Shown one piece after another: positions 26,786 through 35,524 of a stretch of 64,000 nt of DNA; the stretch's first letter is position 1, and each line of letters starts with the position of its first letter. The notes beneath the pieces are model-generated. The model made no database searches, was not told where the DNA came from, and worked only from the letters and a program-made list of their open reading frames with translations. Both the position numbers and the translations under genes were made by a program. The stretch is from positions 744,001 to 808,000 of the forward strand of contig NZ_CP134399.1 in the NCBI RefSeq assembly GCF_002968295.1, in the 5' to 3' direction. This DNA comes from Mycobacterium sp. ITM-2016-00317 (GTDB lineage: Bacteria; Actinomycetota; Actinomycetes; Mycobacteriales; Mycobacteriaceae).

Positions 26786-27121
26786 ATGACCCCCGACGAC
26801 CAGAATCAGCAACGTCAGCCCGGCGACAAGCCGGACGTCCAGCTCGACCACGTCACCGAGACGCCCGAGCCCGACAATCAGGACCGCACCGAGAAGCCCG
26901 AAGTCACCGACGCGCACCGCGAGACGGCCAAGGAGATGGCCAAGGCCTACGCCGACGACCTCCAGACCACGACCCTGCCCGGAAGTAGCGGCACCGTCTC
27001 CGGGACCTCGGTCACCGACTGGGTCGACGACGAGGACAAAGGCAAGATCGAGACGTCGGCAGAGGAAGGAAAAGTCGAGTATCGCAACACCGACGAGTTC
27101 AAGCAGAAGCTCGAGGGGTGA
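26786..27121 (+). CDS. Hydrophilic acidic protein of unknown function
   Basis: A 111-aa, charged, low-complexity protein (DQNQQRQPGDKPDVQLDHV, EPDNQDRTEKPEV) with a C-terminal VTDWVDDEDKGKIETSAEEG. No membrane segment and no recognised domain; likely largely disordered. ATG 26786 is chosen; an in-frame GTG 26756 would add ten residues. Its stop overlaps the next GTG (27118) as GTGA, so it belongs to the following unit. Confidence 0.65.
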   Translation: MTPDDQNQQRQPGDKPDVQLDHVTETPEPDNQDRTEKPEVTDAHRETAKEMAKAYADDLQTTTLPGSSGTVSGTSVTDWVDDEDKGKIETSAEEGKVEYRNTDEFKQKLEG

Positions 27122-27666
27122 CGTCCGGGCAGCCGGCGGCCACCGGTTTGCCTAATGTGATGCCTGTGACACCCCTCGATCAGCTAGCGCCCGCATTCGT
27201 CGAGATGGCCCACTCGATCGTCTGGGCCTCGGTGGCGACCGTCGACGCCGACGGCAAACCCCGGACCCGGATCCTGCACCCGTTGTGGGAGTGGGACGGC
27301 ACCGACCTGTTCGGCTGGATCGCGACCGTGCCGACCCCGATCAAGCGCGCGCACCTGGCCGCCCATCCCGATGTGTCGGTGAGCTACTGGACCACCAACC
27401 AGGACACCTGCTCGGCGGAGTGCCTCACCGAGTGGTACACCGACGACGACACCTGCACCGCGGTCTGGGAGAAGTTTGCGACGGCCCCGGCGCCGGTCGG
27501 GTACGACCCGCACATCATCCCCATGTGGAAAGACGGCCCTACCTCCGAGGAGTTCGCTGTGCTGAGATTGGCCCCGTACCGGTTGCGGGTGATGCCCGGC
27601 GTCGTGATGACGCAGGGTGCGGGTTCGCCGCTGACGTGGAGTGACCGCAGTGGTCGCCGGAACTGA
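27118..27666 (+). CDS. Pyridoxamine 5'-phosphate oxidase-family flavoprotein
   Basis: A 182-aa split beta-barrel protein that should bind FMN or F420. The family core reads WASVATVDADGKPRTRILHPLWEW and IKRAHLAAHPDVSVSYW. Substrate unknown. GTG 27118 overlaps the upstream stop; an internal ATG at 27160 is possible. The last 26 nt overlap the start of the P450 gene, which suggests coupled expression and perhaps a shared pathway. Confidence 0.82.
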   Translation: MTSGQPAATGLPNVMPVTPLDQLAPAFVEMAHSIVWASVATVDADGKPRTRILHPLWEWDGTDLFGWIATVPTPIKRAHLAAHPDVSVSYWTTNQDTCSAECLTEWYTDDDTCTAVWEKFATAPAPVGYDPHIIPMWKDGPTSEEFAVLRLAPYRLRVMPGVVMTQGAGSPLTWSDRSGRRN

Positions 27667-29014
27667 CACCGGCGTGGCCGGGTTGCCCCTGGTGCCACGC
27701 AGCCCGTTGCCGCTGCGACAGTTGCTCACGCTGGTCCGCCGGCTGGACACCGGCCAGGAGGTCATCCGCGACGCCGGCGGCCCGATCACCCGGATCCAGC
27801 TGGGCCCCAAGAACCTGGTGCCGCCGATCGTCGCGGTGATGTCACCCGCGGGCATGCGGGACGTGCTGGGACGCAGCGACGCCGCGTCCGACCGGTGCAT
27901 CATCCACGAGGAGGTGCAGCACGCCGCCGGTGACAGCCTGTTCGTGCTGCCCAACGAGAAGTGGCGGCCGCGCAAGCGGGCGCTGCAGCCGGTGTTCACC
28001 AAGCACAACGTCCGCAACTTCGGCGGCCACATGTCCAAGGCCGCACAGGCTTTCGTCGACCGCCACCCGGACGCCGCCGACGTCGACCTGGATGTGGAAT
28101 GCCGGCGGGTCGCGATGCAGTCGCTGGGACGTTCGGTGCTCGGCGTCGATCTCAACGAACGCGCCGACACGATCGCGCGCTGCATGCACGTCGCGTCCTC
28201 GTACACCGCCGACCGCGCGTTGCGGCCGATCCGGGCGCCGCGGTGGCTGCCGACGCCGGCCCGGCGCCGCACCCGCGCGGCGGTGGACGCCATGCGGCAG
28301 ATCACCGACGAGATGGTGCGCGCCTGCCGGGCCGACCCTGATCGCGACGCTCCACTGGTGCAGGCCCTGATCGCCGCCGCCGACCCGGAAACCGGTGCGC
28401 CACTGACTGATTCGGAGATCAGTAACGACCTGCTGATCTTCATGCTGGCCGGGCACGACACCACGGCCACGGCGCTGACGTATTCGCTGTGGGTGCTCGG
28501 TCACCACCCCGAGGCGCAGCAGCGGATCGCCGCCGAGGCCGCCGCCATCGGCTCCCGCGAGTTGACCCCCGACGACGTGCCCCGGCTCGAGTACACGGTC
28601 CAGGTGCTGCACGAGGCGCTGCGACTCTGTCCGCCTGCCGCCGGCGTCGCCCGGTTGGCCACCCGCGACATCGCGGTCGACGGCTTCCGTGTGGAGGCGG
28701 GCAGCCTGGTGGCGCTCGGGCTGTACGGGCTGCACCACGACCCGGAGCTGTGGCCCGACCCGAAGGTGTTCGACCCGGACCGGTTCAGCCCGGAGAACGT
28801 GAAGTCCCGCGACCGGTGGCAGTTCCTGCCGTTCCTCGGCGGCGGACGGCCCTGCATCGGCGAGCACTTCGCCCGGCTGGAGACCACGCTGGCGCTGGCC
28901 ACCATCGTGAAGAGCCTCGAGATCCGGTCGACCGATACCGATTTCGAGGTCGACGTGCCGTTCACCACGGTCGCGCGGGGTCCGATCCGGGCGCGGGTGG
29001 CGCCGCGCCGGTAA
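27641..29014 (+). CDS. Cytochrome P450
   Basis: A 457-aa soluble bacterial P450. The I-helix oxygen-binding motif is AGHDTTATAL, the K-helix ExxR is EALRL, and the haem loop FLGGGRPCIGEHF carries the thiolate ligand Cys405. No redox partner gene is adjacent. The subfamily cannot be assigned by eye. GTG 27641 lies inside the flavoprotein gene. An intrinsic terminator follows 26 nt after the stop. Confidence 0.93.
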   Translation: MTAVVAGTDTGVAGLPLVPRSPLPLRQLLTLVRRLDTGQEVIRDAGGPITRIQLGPKNLVPPIVAVMSPAGMRDVLGRSDAASDRCIIHEEVQHAAGDSLFVLPNEKWRPRKRALQPVFTKHNVRNFGGHMSKAAQAFVDRHPDAADVDLDVECRRVAMQSLGRSVLGVDLNERADTIARCMHVASSYTADRALRPIRAPRWLPTPARRRTRAAVDAMRQITDEMVRACRADPDRDAPLVQALIAAADPETGAPLTDSEISNDLLIFMLAGHDTTATALTYSLWVLGHHPEAQQRIAAEAAAIGSRELTPDDVPRLEYTVQVLHEALRLCPPAAGVARLATRDIAVDGFRVEAGSLVALGLYGLHHDPELWPDPKVFDPDRFSPENVKSRDRWQFLPFLGGGRPCIGEHFARLETTLALATIVKSLEIRSTDTDFEVDVPFTTVARGPIRARVAPRR

Positions 29015-29039
29015 GCGAGCAGCCAGGCCCGGCGGGCAG

Positions 29040-29061
29040 GCGCCGGATCGGCGCTCTTTTT
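29040..29061 (+). terminator. Intrinsic terminator after the P450 gene
   Basis: GCGCCG (29040-29045), loop GAT, CGGCGC (29049-29054), then TC and five T (29057-29061). It is the only textbook hairpin plus U-tract I saw in the window. It separates the P450 unit from the small Cys-rich gene. Confidence 0.75.
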
Positions 29062-29095
29062 CGGGTCTTCCGTGCCGACGCCGTCCGTGGTGAGC

Positions 29096-29101
29096 TTGAC
29101 A
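29096..29101 (+). promoter_or_regulatory. Perfect -35 hexamer upstream of the Cys-rich small gene
   Basis: TTGACA at 29096-29101 lies between the terminator and the small gene at 29165. At 17-nt spacing the -10 would be CTGATC (29119-29124), which is weak. It supports a separate transcript for the small gene but is not proof. Confidence 0.3.
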
Positions 29102-29164
29102 CGACCGTCCAGGCACCGCTGATCCCGGCGTGGTGTCGACCGCGGCGATGCAGGAGGTGTCCAG

Positions 29165-29302
29165 ATGTCTCGAAGCGCCGGTCAGCGATTCGAATGCAAG
29201 GAGTGCGGTGCGGTTCTGGTCTACGAAAAGCCGTGTCCTTGTACGAACGAGACGGAGCACCGAGAGGTTTGCTGCGAGAAACCGATGACGTCGGTGCACT
29301 AG
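29165..29302 (+). CDS. 45-aa desulforedoxin-like Cys-rich protein
   Basis: ATG 29165 with a strong AGGAGGTG Shine-Dalgarno at 29152-29159, stop TAG 29300-29302. The product has Cys at 11, 14, 24, 26, 36 and 37: FECKECGAVLVYEKPCPC, then EHREVCCEKPM. CxxCG and CC-x-KPM are the knuckles of desulforedoxin/rubredoxin-type Fe or Zn sites; the extra CPC pair is unusual and also recalls small mycobacterial metallothioneins. It has its own terminator-bounded unit next to P450 and F420-reductase genes. Metal and role unknown. Confidence 0.72.
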   Translation: MSRSAGQRFECKECGAVLVYEKPCPCTNETEHREVCCEKPMTSVH

Positions 29303-29423
29303 GCGACCTTCCGGCCGCGATGAGGTCCGTCGATCCGCTCGCCGACACCTACGTGGAGCCGAACCGCCGCGGGATGCGTTGTGCCGGTTCGCCCCAAGGG
29401 TTGTCGGCCCCGATGCCGTCGGG

Positions 29424-29804
29424 CTAGCGACGGTCCAGAAGCACCGCCTGTTCGAACGGCAGCACCGCGAACAGCGGTCGCATCCAACCGGTGACGGCCG
29501 GCGCGGCCTCGGCCTTGGGGACCACCCGCGGATCAACGACATCGAACGACTTTCCGTACCGCCGCATGGTGGCGCCGCCTGCGGCGGTGATGTTCTTCAG
29601 CCAGTCCCGGTCGGGGCCGTAGGTGAGCAGGATCGCGACCCCGTCGGCGGTCGGGAACACCGTCAGCGGCGTCCGGTAACGCCTGCCGGAGCGGCGGCCG
29701 ACGTGTTCGAGGATGCCCATCGTCGGGGCCCATCCGCCCCAGACGCGTTGGATCGGGTTGGTGACATAGCGGTTGAAGCGCGCCAGCCACTGGGGCAACT
29801 GCAT
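29424..29804 (-). CDS. Deazaflavin (F420)-dependent nitroreductase-family protein
   Basis: A 126-aa Ddn/DUF385-type split-barrel protein with the family core ILEHVGRRSGRRYRTPLTVFPTADGVAILLTYG and WLKNITAAGG. These enzymes use F420H2 to reduce quinones, enones or nitro compounds near the membrane. ATG 29804. The gap 29303-29423 to the Cys-rich gene shows nothing recognisable. A second family member is at 61101-61550. Confidence 0.87.
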   Translation of the reverse strand: MQLPQWLARFNRYVTNPIQRVWGGWAPTMGILEHVGRRSGRRYRTPLTVFPTADGVAILLTYGPDRDWLKNITAAGGATMRRYGKSFDVVDPRVVPKAEAAPAVTGWMRPLFAVLPFEQAVLLDRR

Positions 29805-29891
29805 GCCCCATCATGCGCCGGATCGACGCCGGCAGGGCAGGGGCGTGCTTTCTCCGGGCAGGCATCGATTCGACATGCGGACCACGGCGAC

Positions 29892-29972
29892 ATGAACGAG
29901 ACTCTCAGCAACGTGGTGAAGGTTCCTTCGGGGACGACCCGCCAGCGCAACGTCGCGCGAACCCCGTTCTGA
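29892..29972 (+). CDS. Possible 26-aa leader peptide before the permease
   Basis: ATG 29892 to TGA 29972 encodes MNETLSNVVKVPSGTTRQRN, then VARTPF. Third codon positions are about 84% G/C, as expected for coding DNA here, but that is weak evidence at this length and there is no Shine-Dalgarno. It ends 26 nt before the permease start. It may be a regulatory uORF or chance. Confidence 0.25.
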   Translation: MNETLSNVVKVPSGTTRQRNVARTPF

Positions 29973-29998
29973 CCGTTCCAGTGAATCAGGAAATCGCC

Positions 29999-31438
29999 TT
30001 GACCTCTGTCGATACCCAGTCGGCACCGCCGGGCCCGCACGGCCCGCACGATCTCGAAGCCGAACTGGCCGTCATCCCCGAATCCGCGAAGACCACCGAT
30101 CTGCGCGGGCAGTTCTGGATCTGGGCGGGCGCCAACATCGCCCCCATCAACTGGATCCTCGGCGCGCTCGGCGTGACGATGGGGCTCGGACTCGTCGAGA
30201 CGATCCTGGTGCTGGCGCTCGGCAACGCGATCGGCATGTCGCTGTTCGGGGTGTTCGTGGTGATCGGGCAGCGCACCGGCGTCACCGGAATGGTGTTGGC
30301 CCGCGCGGTGTTCGGGCGCCGCGGCGCCTACGTGCCCGCCGCCGTGCAGGCGGTGGTCTGCATCGGCTGGTGCGCGGTGAACACCTGGATCGTGCTCGAC
30401 CTGGTGATGGCGCTGCTCGGCCGCATCGGGCTGGTCGACGCCGAGGTGAGCAACAACGCGGCACGGATCATCGTGGCCGGCATCATCATGAGCATCCAGG
30501 TGGTCATCGCGTGGTTCGGCTACCGCGTGATCGCGGCGTTCGAGCGCTGGACGGTGCCGCCGACGGTCGCCGTGCTGGTCGCCATGACCGGGGTGGCCTG
30601 GTTCGGCCTCGACGTCGACTGGGGCTACGCCGGCGACGCCGCGCTGACCCCGGCCGAACACTTCGCCGCGATCACCGCGGTGATGACCGCCATCGGAATC
30701 GGTTGGGGCATCACGTGGTTGGGCTATGCCGCCGACTACTCACGGTTCGTCTCCACCTCGGTGCCCGCGCGCAAATTGTTCGCCGCGAGCGCACTGGGGC
30801 AGTTCATCCCGGTGGTGTGGCTCGGCGCGCTGGGCGCCACGCTGGCCACCTTGAGCACGTCGTCGGATCCGGGGGAGATCATCGTCGACGCCTACGGGGT
30901 GCTGGCGATCCCGGTGCTGCTGCTGGTCGTGCACGGCCCGCTGGCCACCAACATCCTCAACATCTACACCTGCGCGGTGTCCACCCAGGCGCTCGACATC
31001 AAGGTCAACCGCAGGGTGCTCAACGTCATCATCGGCGTGTTCGCGATGGCGTGCGTGGTGTTCTTCGTGCTCAACGGCGACTTCGCGCACACCATCGACG
31101 CGTGGCTGGTCGGCATCGTGGGCTGGCTGGCGCCGTGGGCCGCGGTCATGCTGGTGCACTGGTTCGGGGTAGCGCGCGGGCAGGTGGACGCCGAGACGCT
31201 GCTCGCCTCGCCGAGCGAGTCCACCTTGCCGATGGTGCGGCCCAGCGCACTGATCGCGTTGGCCGTCGGCATCTTCTTCACCTGGCTGTTCATGTACGGG
31301 ATGGTGCCGGTGATGCAGGGGCCGATCGCCACCGCGCTGGGCGGCATCGACCTGTCGTGGCTGGCCGGTGGGCTGACCGCCGGGACGATCTACGCCGCGC
31401 TGGAGATCCCCAAGGCCCGCCGCCGGGTGCGGGGATGA
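29999..31438 (+). CDS. Purine-cytosine permease family transporter (NCS1)
   Basis: A 479-aa transporter with about 12 membrane helices. The N-terminal cytosolic segment PESAKTTDLRGQFWIWAGANIAPINW and the helix-1/2 region are typical of NCS1 nucleobase/cation symporters. TTG 29999 is preferred because CAGGAAA lies just upstream; GTG 29981 is the alternative. Its stop overlaps the amidohydrolase start as ATGA, so transporter and enzyme probably handle the same nitrogen compound. Confidence 0.88.
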   Translation: MTSVDTQSAPPGPHGPHDLEAELAVIPESAKTTDLRGQFWIWAGANIAPINWILGALGVTMGLGLVETILVLALGNAIGMSLFGVFVVIGQRTGVTGMVLARAVFGRRGAYVPAAVQAVVCIGWCAVNTWIVLDLVMALLGRIGLVDAEVSNNAARIIVAGIIMSIQVVIAWFGYRVIAAFERWTVPPTVAVLVAMTGVAWFGLDVDWGYAGDAALTPAEHFAAITAVMTAIGIGWGITWLGYAADYSRFVSTSVPARKLFAASALGQFIPVVWLGALGATLATLSTSSDPGEIIVDAYGVLAIPVLLLVVHGPLATNILNIYTCAVSTQALDIKVNRRVLNVIIGVFAMACVVFFVLNGDFAHTIDAWLVGIVGWLAPWAAVMLVHWFGVARGQVDAETLLASPSESTLPMVRPSALIALAVGIFFTWLFMYGMVPVMQGPIATALGGIDLSWLAGGLTAGTIYAALEIPKARRRVRG

Positions 31439-32964
31439 CCGCGGACGGCCACCTGATCGACGGTGCGACCGTCCTGACGATGGATCCGGTGACCGGGGCG
31501 ACCCCGGTCACCCGCAGCATCCGGATCCACGGCGGTGAGATCACCGCCGTGGAACCGGAACTGACGGCCGAACCGGGCGAGAACGTCATCGACGGACGCG
31601 ACCGGCTGGTGGTCCCCGGCTACGTCAACGCGCACACCCATTCGTGGGAGGCGCTGTTCCGGGCGCGGCTGGACAACCTGCCGCTGGAGCACTGGATGCT
31701 GCTGTCCTATCCGGTGCTCGGCCTGGAGCCGCTGTCGCCGGACCTGATCCGGCTGCGCTCGGCGCTGGTGGCGATCGAATCGCTGCGCAACGGGGTCACC
31801 ACGCTGGTCGACGACGTGCTGGAGGTCCCGGGGCAGACCGAGGAGCAGCTCGCTGCGGTCTTCGAGACCTACCGCGACATCGGGATCCGGGCCAACGTGT
31901 CGGGGCATGTGATGGACCGGCCGTTCGTCGAGCACTTCCCGTTCCTGGCCGATGCGCTGGAGCCCACGCAGCGCCGCGCCCTCGACGCGCTGACGGTGGC
32001 CGACCCGGCCGACTTCCTGGCCTACGCGCAGTCCGCCGCGGCCCGCTACGGTCACTACGCCGACGGCCGGCTGCGGTTCATGGTCGGCCCGTCGGCGCCG
32101 CAGCGCTGCTCCCCGGAGCTGCTGACCGGCCTGGACGAGGTGGCGCGGCGGCACGACCTGGAGTTCCACATCCACGTGCTGGAGACCCGGACCCAGGCCG
32201 TGACCGGCGAGGAGTTCTACGGCAAGACGATGGTCGAGCATCTGCACGCGCTCGGTGTGCTCAGCGAGCACGTGACCATCGCCCACGGGATCTGGCTCAC
32301 CGACTCCGACATCGACGTGCTGGCCGACAGCGGCGCCTCGGTGTCGCACAACCCGATCTCCAACCTCAAGCTGGGGTCGGGCATCGCGCCGTGGCGCAAG
32401 CTGCGCGACGCCGGGGTGAACCTGGGGCTGGGCACCGACGGCATGTCCAGCAGCGACACTGCGCGGATGTCGGAGGTGGTCAAGACCGCCGCGCTGCTGC
32501 ACAAGGTGACCGGGCCCGATTACCGGCAGTGGCCCACCGCGGCCGAGGTCCTCACCGCGGGCACCCTGGGCGGTGCCCGGTCGGCCCGGCTCGGCGACAC
32601 CGTCGGCAGCATCGAGGTCGGCAAGCGCGCCGACCTTGTGATTTACGACATGACGTCGCTGGCGTTCACGCCGCGCAACGCCCCGGAGTTGCACTTGGTC
32701 TACTCCGAGAACGGGTCGTCGATCGACACCGTGCTGGTCGACGGCCGGGTGGTGATGACCGACAACCGGCTCACCATGATCGACGAGCGCGCCGTGCTCG
32801 ACGAACTGCAGGCCAGAGGCCTGGAGCTGCGCCGCTGGCAGGATCACCTGGAGAGCCTCAACCGCGCCCTGCTGCCGGCGTTCGACCGGCAGTACCGCGA
32901 GGTGATGAGCCGGTCGGTGCCGGTGAACCGCTTCAGCGGGCGCGGCGAGTACTGGCTGAACTGA
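31435..32964 (+). CDS. Amidohydrolase of the TRZ/ATZ (cytosine/guanine deaminase-like) family
   Basis: A 509-aa metal-dependent hydrolase. Metal ligands are in NAHTHSWE (H-x-H), FHIHVLET, the histidine of IAHGIWLTD, and GTDGMSSSD; the C-terminal composite domain has GKRADLVIYD. The family deaminates or dechlorinates purines, pyrimidines and triazines. Coupling to an NCS1 permease points to a nucleobase-like or heterocyclic substrate, which one cannot be read. The dyad at 32965 follows the stop directly. Confidence 0.88.
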   Translation: MTADGHLIDGATVLTMDPVTGATPVTRSIRIHGGEITAVEPELTAEPGENVIDGRDRLVVPGYVNAHTHSWEALFRARLDNLPLEHWMLLSYPVLGLEPLSPDLIRLRSALVAIESLRNGVTTLVDDVLEVPGQTEEQLAAVFETYRDIGIRANVSGHVMDRPFVEHFPFLADALEPTQRRALDALTVADPADFLAYAQSAAARYGHYADGRLRFMVGPSAPQRCSPELLTGLDEVARRHDLEFHIHVLETRTQAVTGEEFYGKTMVEHLHALGVLSEHVTIAHGIWLTDSDIDVLADSGASVSHNPISNLKLGSGIAPWRKLRDAGVNLGLGTDGMSSSDTARMSEVVKTAALLHKVTGPDYRQWPTAAEVLTAGTLGGARSARLGDTVGSIEVGKRADLVIYDMTSLAFTPRNAPELHLVYSENGSSIDTVLVDGRVVMTDNRLTMIDERAVLDELQARGLELRRWQDHLESLNRALLPAFDRQYREVMSRSVPVNRFSGRGEYWLN

Positions 32965-32988
32965 CTCCACTACACCCTGTAGTTGGAG
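32965..32988. promoter_or_regulatory. Dyad between amidohydrolase and hemL
   Basis: CTCCACTACA (32965-32974) and TGTAGTTGGAG (32978-32988) pair around CCC with one bulged base, followed by GTTTTCC. It starts one base after the amidohydrolase stop, so it may be a weak terminator. It may equally be an operator for hemL, whose ATG is 31 nt downstream. Confidence 0.45.
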
Positions 32989-33018
32989 GTTTTCCACCCG
33001 GCTGGGACACTGGTCGCC

Positions 33019-34317
33019 ATGAGCAGTACCGAGCTGTCCGCGAAGTTGTTCGCTGACGCAGCCTCCGTGATCCCCGGCGGCGTCAACTCCCCGGTGCGCG
33101 CCTTCAACTCCGTCGGCGGCACGCCCCGGTTCATCACCTCGGCCGAGGGCTGCCGGCTCACCGACGCCGACGGCAACCGCTACGTCGACCTGGTGTGCTC
33201 GTGGGGCCCGATGATTCTCGGCCACGCCCATCCCGCGGTCGTCGAGGCGGTGCAGCGGGTCGCCGCCGCCGGGCTGTCATTCGGCGCGCCGACCCCGTCG
33301 GAGTCCGAACTGGCCCGCGAGATCGTCGACCGGGTGGCCCCGGTGGAACTGATCAGGCTGGTCAACTCCGGCACCGAGGCCACCATGAGCGCGATCCGGC
33401 TGGCCCGCGGCTTCACCGGCCGCGCCAAGATCGTGAAGTTCTCCGGCTGCTACCACGGCCACAGCGACGCGCTGCTGGCCGATGCCGGCTCCGGCGTCGC
33501 CACGCTCGGCCTGCCGTCGTCGCCGGGAGTCACCGGCGCCGCCGCCGCGGACACGATCGTGCTGCCCTACAACAACGTGGCCGCGGTCGAGGAGATCTTC
33601 GCGCAGTTCGGCGCCGAGATCGCGTGCGTGATCACCGAGGCCAGCCCCGGCAACATGGGCGTCGTCCCGCCGCTGCCCGGCTTCAACGCCGAGCTGCGCC
33701 GCATCACCGCCGCGCACGGCGCGCTGCTCATCGTCGACGAGGTGATGACCGGCTTCCGGGTCAGCCGCGCCGGGTGGTACGGCCTGGATCCGGTGGACGC
33801 CGACCTGTTCACCTTCGGCAAGGTGATGAGTGGCGGGCTGCCCGCGGCGGCATTCGGCGGCAAGACCGAGGTGATGAGCCGGCTGGCCCCGCTGGGACCG
33901 GTGTACCAGGCGGGCACGCTCTCGGGTAACCCGGTCGCGATGGCCGCCGGTCTGGCGACGCTGCGCGCGGCCGACGACGCCGCCTACGCCACACTGGACG
34001 CCAACGCCGACCGGGTGACCGGGCTGATCGGCGATGCGCTCACCGAAGCCGGTGTGGCGCATCAGATTCCGCGGGCGGGCAACATGTTCAGCGTGTTCTT
34101 CGGCGCCGAACCGGTCACCGACTTCGCCGCCGCGCGGGCCACCGAGACGTGGCGGTTCCCGGCGTTCTTCCACGCACTGCTCGACGCGGGCATCTACCCG
34201 CCGCCGAGCGCATACGAATCCTGGTTCGTCTCAACCGCTCTCGACGACGACGCGTTCGACCAGCTCGCCGCCGCGCTGCCCGGCGCCGCGCGTGCCGCCG
34301 CGCAGGCCACCGCATGA
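33019..34317 (+). CDS. hemL: Glutamate-1-semialdehyde 2,1-aminomutase
   Basis: A 432-aa PLP enzyme making 5-aminolevulinate, the step after HemA. It has [10 protein letters not shown] at the start, [23 protein letters not shown], and the PLP lysine Lys268 in [20 protein letters not shown] 33019 is preferred to the in-frame GTG 32983, which lies within the upstream dyad. It is 10 kb from the hemACDB block and heads the cytochrome c maturation run. Its stop overlaps the next ATG. Confidence 0.97.
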   Translation: MSSTELSAKLFADAASVIPGGVNSPVRAFNSVGGTPRFITSAEGCRLTDADGNRYVDLVCSWGPMILGHAHPAVVEAVQRVAAAGLSFGAPTPSESELAREIVDRVAPVELIRLVNSGTEATMSAIRLARGFTGRAKIVKFSGCYHGHSDALLADAGSGVATLGLPSSPGVTGAAAADTIVLPYNNVAAVEEIFAQFGAEIACVITEASPGNMGVVPPLPGFNAELRRITAAHGALLIVDEVMTGFRVSRAGWYGLDPVDADLFTFGKVMSGGLPAAAFGGKTEVMSRLAPLGPVYQAGTLSGNPVAMAAGLATLRAADDAAYATLDANADRVTGLIGDALTEAGVAHQIPRAGNMFSVFFGAEPVTDFAAARATETWRFPAFFHALLDAGIYPPPSAYESWFVSTALDDDAFDQLAAALPGAARAAAQATA

Positions 34318-34925
34318 CGGCTGAACGCACGGTCGTGCACGTGATGCGCCACGGCGAGGTGCACAACCCGGACAAGATCCTGTACGGCCGGCTGCCCGAC
34401 TACCACCTGTCGGAGCGCGGCCGGGCGCAGGCGCAGGCCGTCGCGGACTGGCTCGCCGCCCGCGACATCACCTACGTGGTGGCGTCGCCGCTGGAGCGTG
34501 CGCAGGAGACCGCCGCGCCGATCGGCGCGCGGCACGGCCTGTCGGTCCACACCGACGACGAGCTGATCGAGTCGACGAACGTCTTTCAGGGACAACGGGT
34601 CTCGCCGGGCGACGGGGCGCTGCGCGATCCTCGCAACTGGTGGCACCTGCGCAATCCGCGGCAGCCGTCCTGGGGCGAGCCCTACACCGAGATCGCGGCC
34701 CGGATGAAGCGCGCGCTGATGCGCGCCCGGGCGGCCGGGGCCGGCCACGAGGCGGTGTGCGTGAGCCACCAGTTGCCGGTCGAGACGCTGCGCCGTGCGA
34801 TGACCGACCGTCCGCTGCACCACTTCCCGACGCGGCGGATGTGCAATCTCGCGTCGGTCACGTCGTTCTACTTTCACGACGAGTCCTGTGTCGGCTGGGG
34901 GTACGCGGAGTTGGCCGGGCAGTGA
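34314..34925 (+). CDS. Histidine phosphatase family protein (Rv0525-like)
   Basis: A 203-aa phosphoglycerate mutase-fold phosphatase with the catalytic [24 protein letters not shown] and the second histidine in [15 protein letters not shown]. Substrate unknown. ATG 34314 overlaps the hemL stop (ATGA), and its own stop overlaps the next GTG (34922). Conserved placement between hemL and the thioredoxin suggests coregulation rather than a shown role in haem chemistry. Confidence 0.88.
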   Translation: MTAERTVVHVMRHGEVHNPDKILYGRLPDYHLSERGRAQAQAVADWLAARDITYVVASPLERAQETAAPIGARHGLSVHTDDELIESTNVFQGQRVSPGDGALRDPRNWWHLRNPRQPSWGEPYTEIAARMKRALMRARAAGAGHEAVCVSHQLPVETLRRAMTDRPLHHFPTRRMCNLASVTSFYFHDESCVGWGYAELAGQ

Positions 34926-35524
34926 ACCGAGTGGTGGCGCTGATGCGCACGCTGTTCGCAGCGTGCGCGGCCACCGCCGTGCTCGCAGGCTGCGCCACCG
35001 GCAGTGACGCCGTCGCCCAGGGCGGCACGTTCGAGTTCGTCGCGCCGGGCGGCCAGACCGACATCGTCTACGACCCGCCCGCCGACCGCGGCACCCCCGG
35101 ACCGCTGTCCGGGCCGGATCTGATGGACACCGACAAGACCATCTCGCTGGACGACTTCGCGGACAAGGTGGTCGTGATCAACGTGTGGGGCCAGTGGTGC
35201 GGCCCGTGCCGCACCGAGATCAGCCAGCTGCAGCGGGTGTACGACGCGACCCGGGACCAGGGCGTCGCGTTCCTCGGTATCGACGTGCGCGACAACAACA
35301 TCGACGCACCCCGGGATTTCATCATCGACCGCGGCATCACGTTCCCGTCGATCTACGACCCGCCGATGCGCACGATGATCGCGTTCGGTGGGCGCTATCC
35401 GACGACGGTCATCCCGTCGACGGTGGTGCTCGACCGCGAGCACCGGGTCGCCGCGGTGTTCCTGCGCGAACTGCTCGCCGAGGATCTGCAACCCGTCGTC
35501 GAGCGGCTGGCGGCGGAACGATGA
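34922..35524 (+). CDS. Thioredoxin-like lipoprotein for cytochrome c maturation (Rv0526-like)
   Basis: A 200-aa TlpA/ResA-type protein. A signal peptide with lipobox VLAGC (Cys about residue 23) anchors it to the outer face of the membrane. The redox site WCGPC is in INVWGQWCGPCRTE, and the cis-proline is in the IPST loop. It should keep apocytochrome c haem-binding cysteines reduced, taking electrons from CcdA encoded next. GTG 34922; its stop overlaps the ccdA ATG. Confidence 0.92.
   Translation: MNRVVALMRTLFAACAATAVLAGCATGSDAVAQGGTFEFVAPGGQTDIVYDPPADRGTPGPLSGPDLMDTDKTISLDDFADKVVVINVWGQWCGPCRTEISQLQRVYDATRDQGVAFLGIDVRDNNIDAPRDFIIDRGITFPSIYDPPMRTMIAFGGRYPTTVIPSTVVLDREHRVAAVFLRELLAEDLQPVVERLAAER

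Noticed and set aside
32965..32988. BlaI/MecI or CopY operator
   Set aside because: TACA and TGTA are present, but the spacer is 3 nt while those operators use 2, and no such regulator is nearby.
25151..33000. Recently acquired genomic island
   Set aside because: Base composition and codon use look like the flanks, and there is no integrase, tRNA or direct-repeat boundary.
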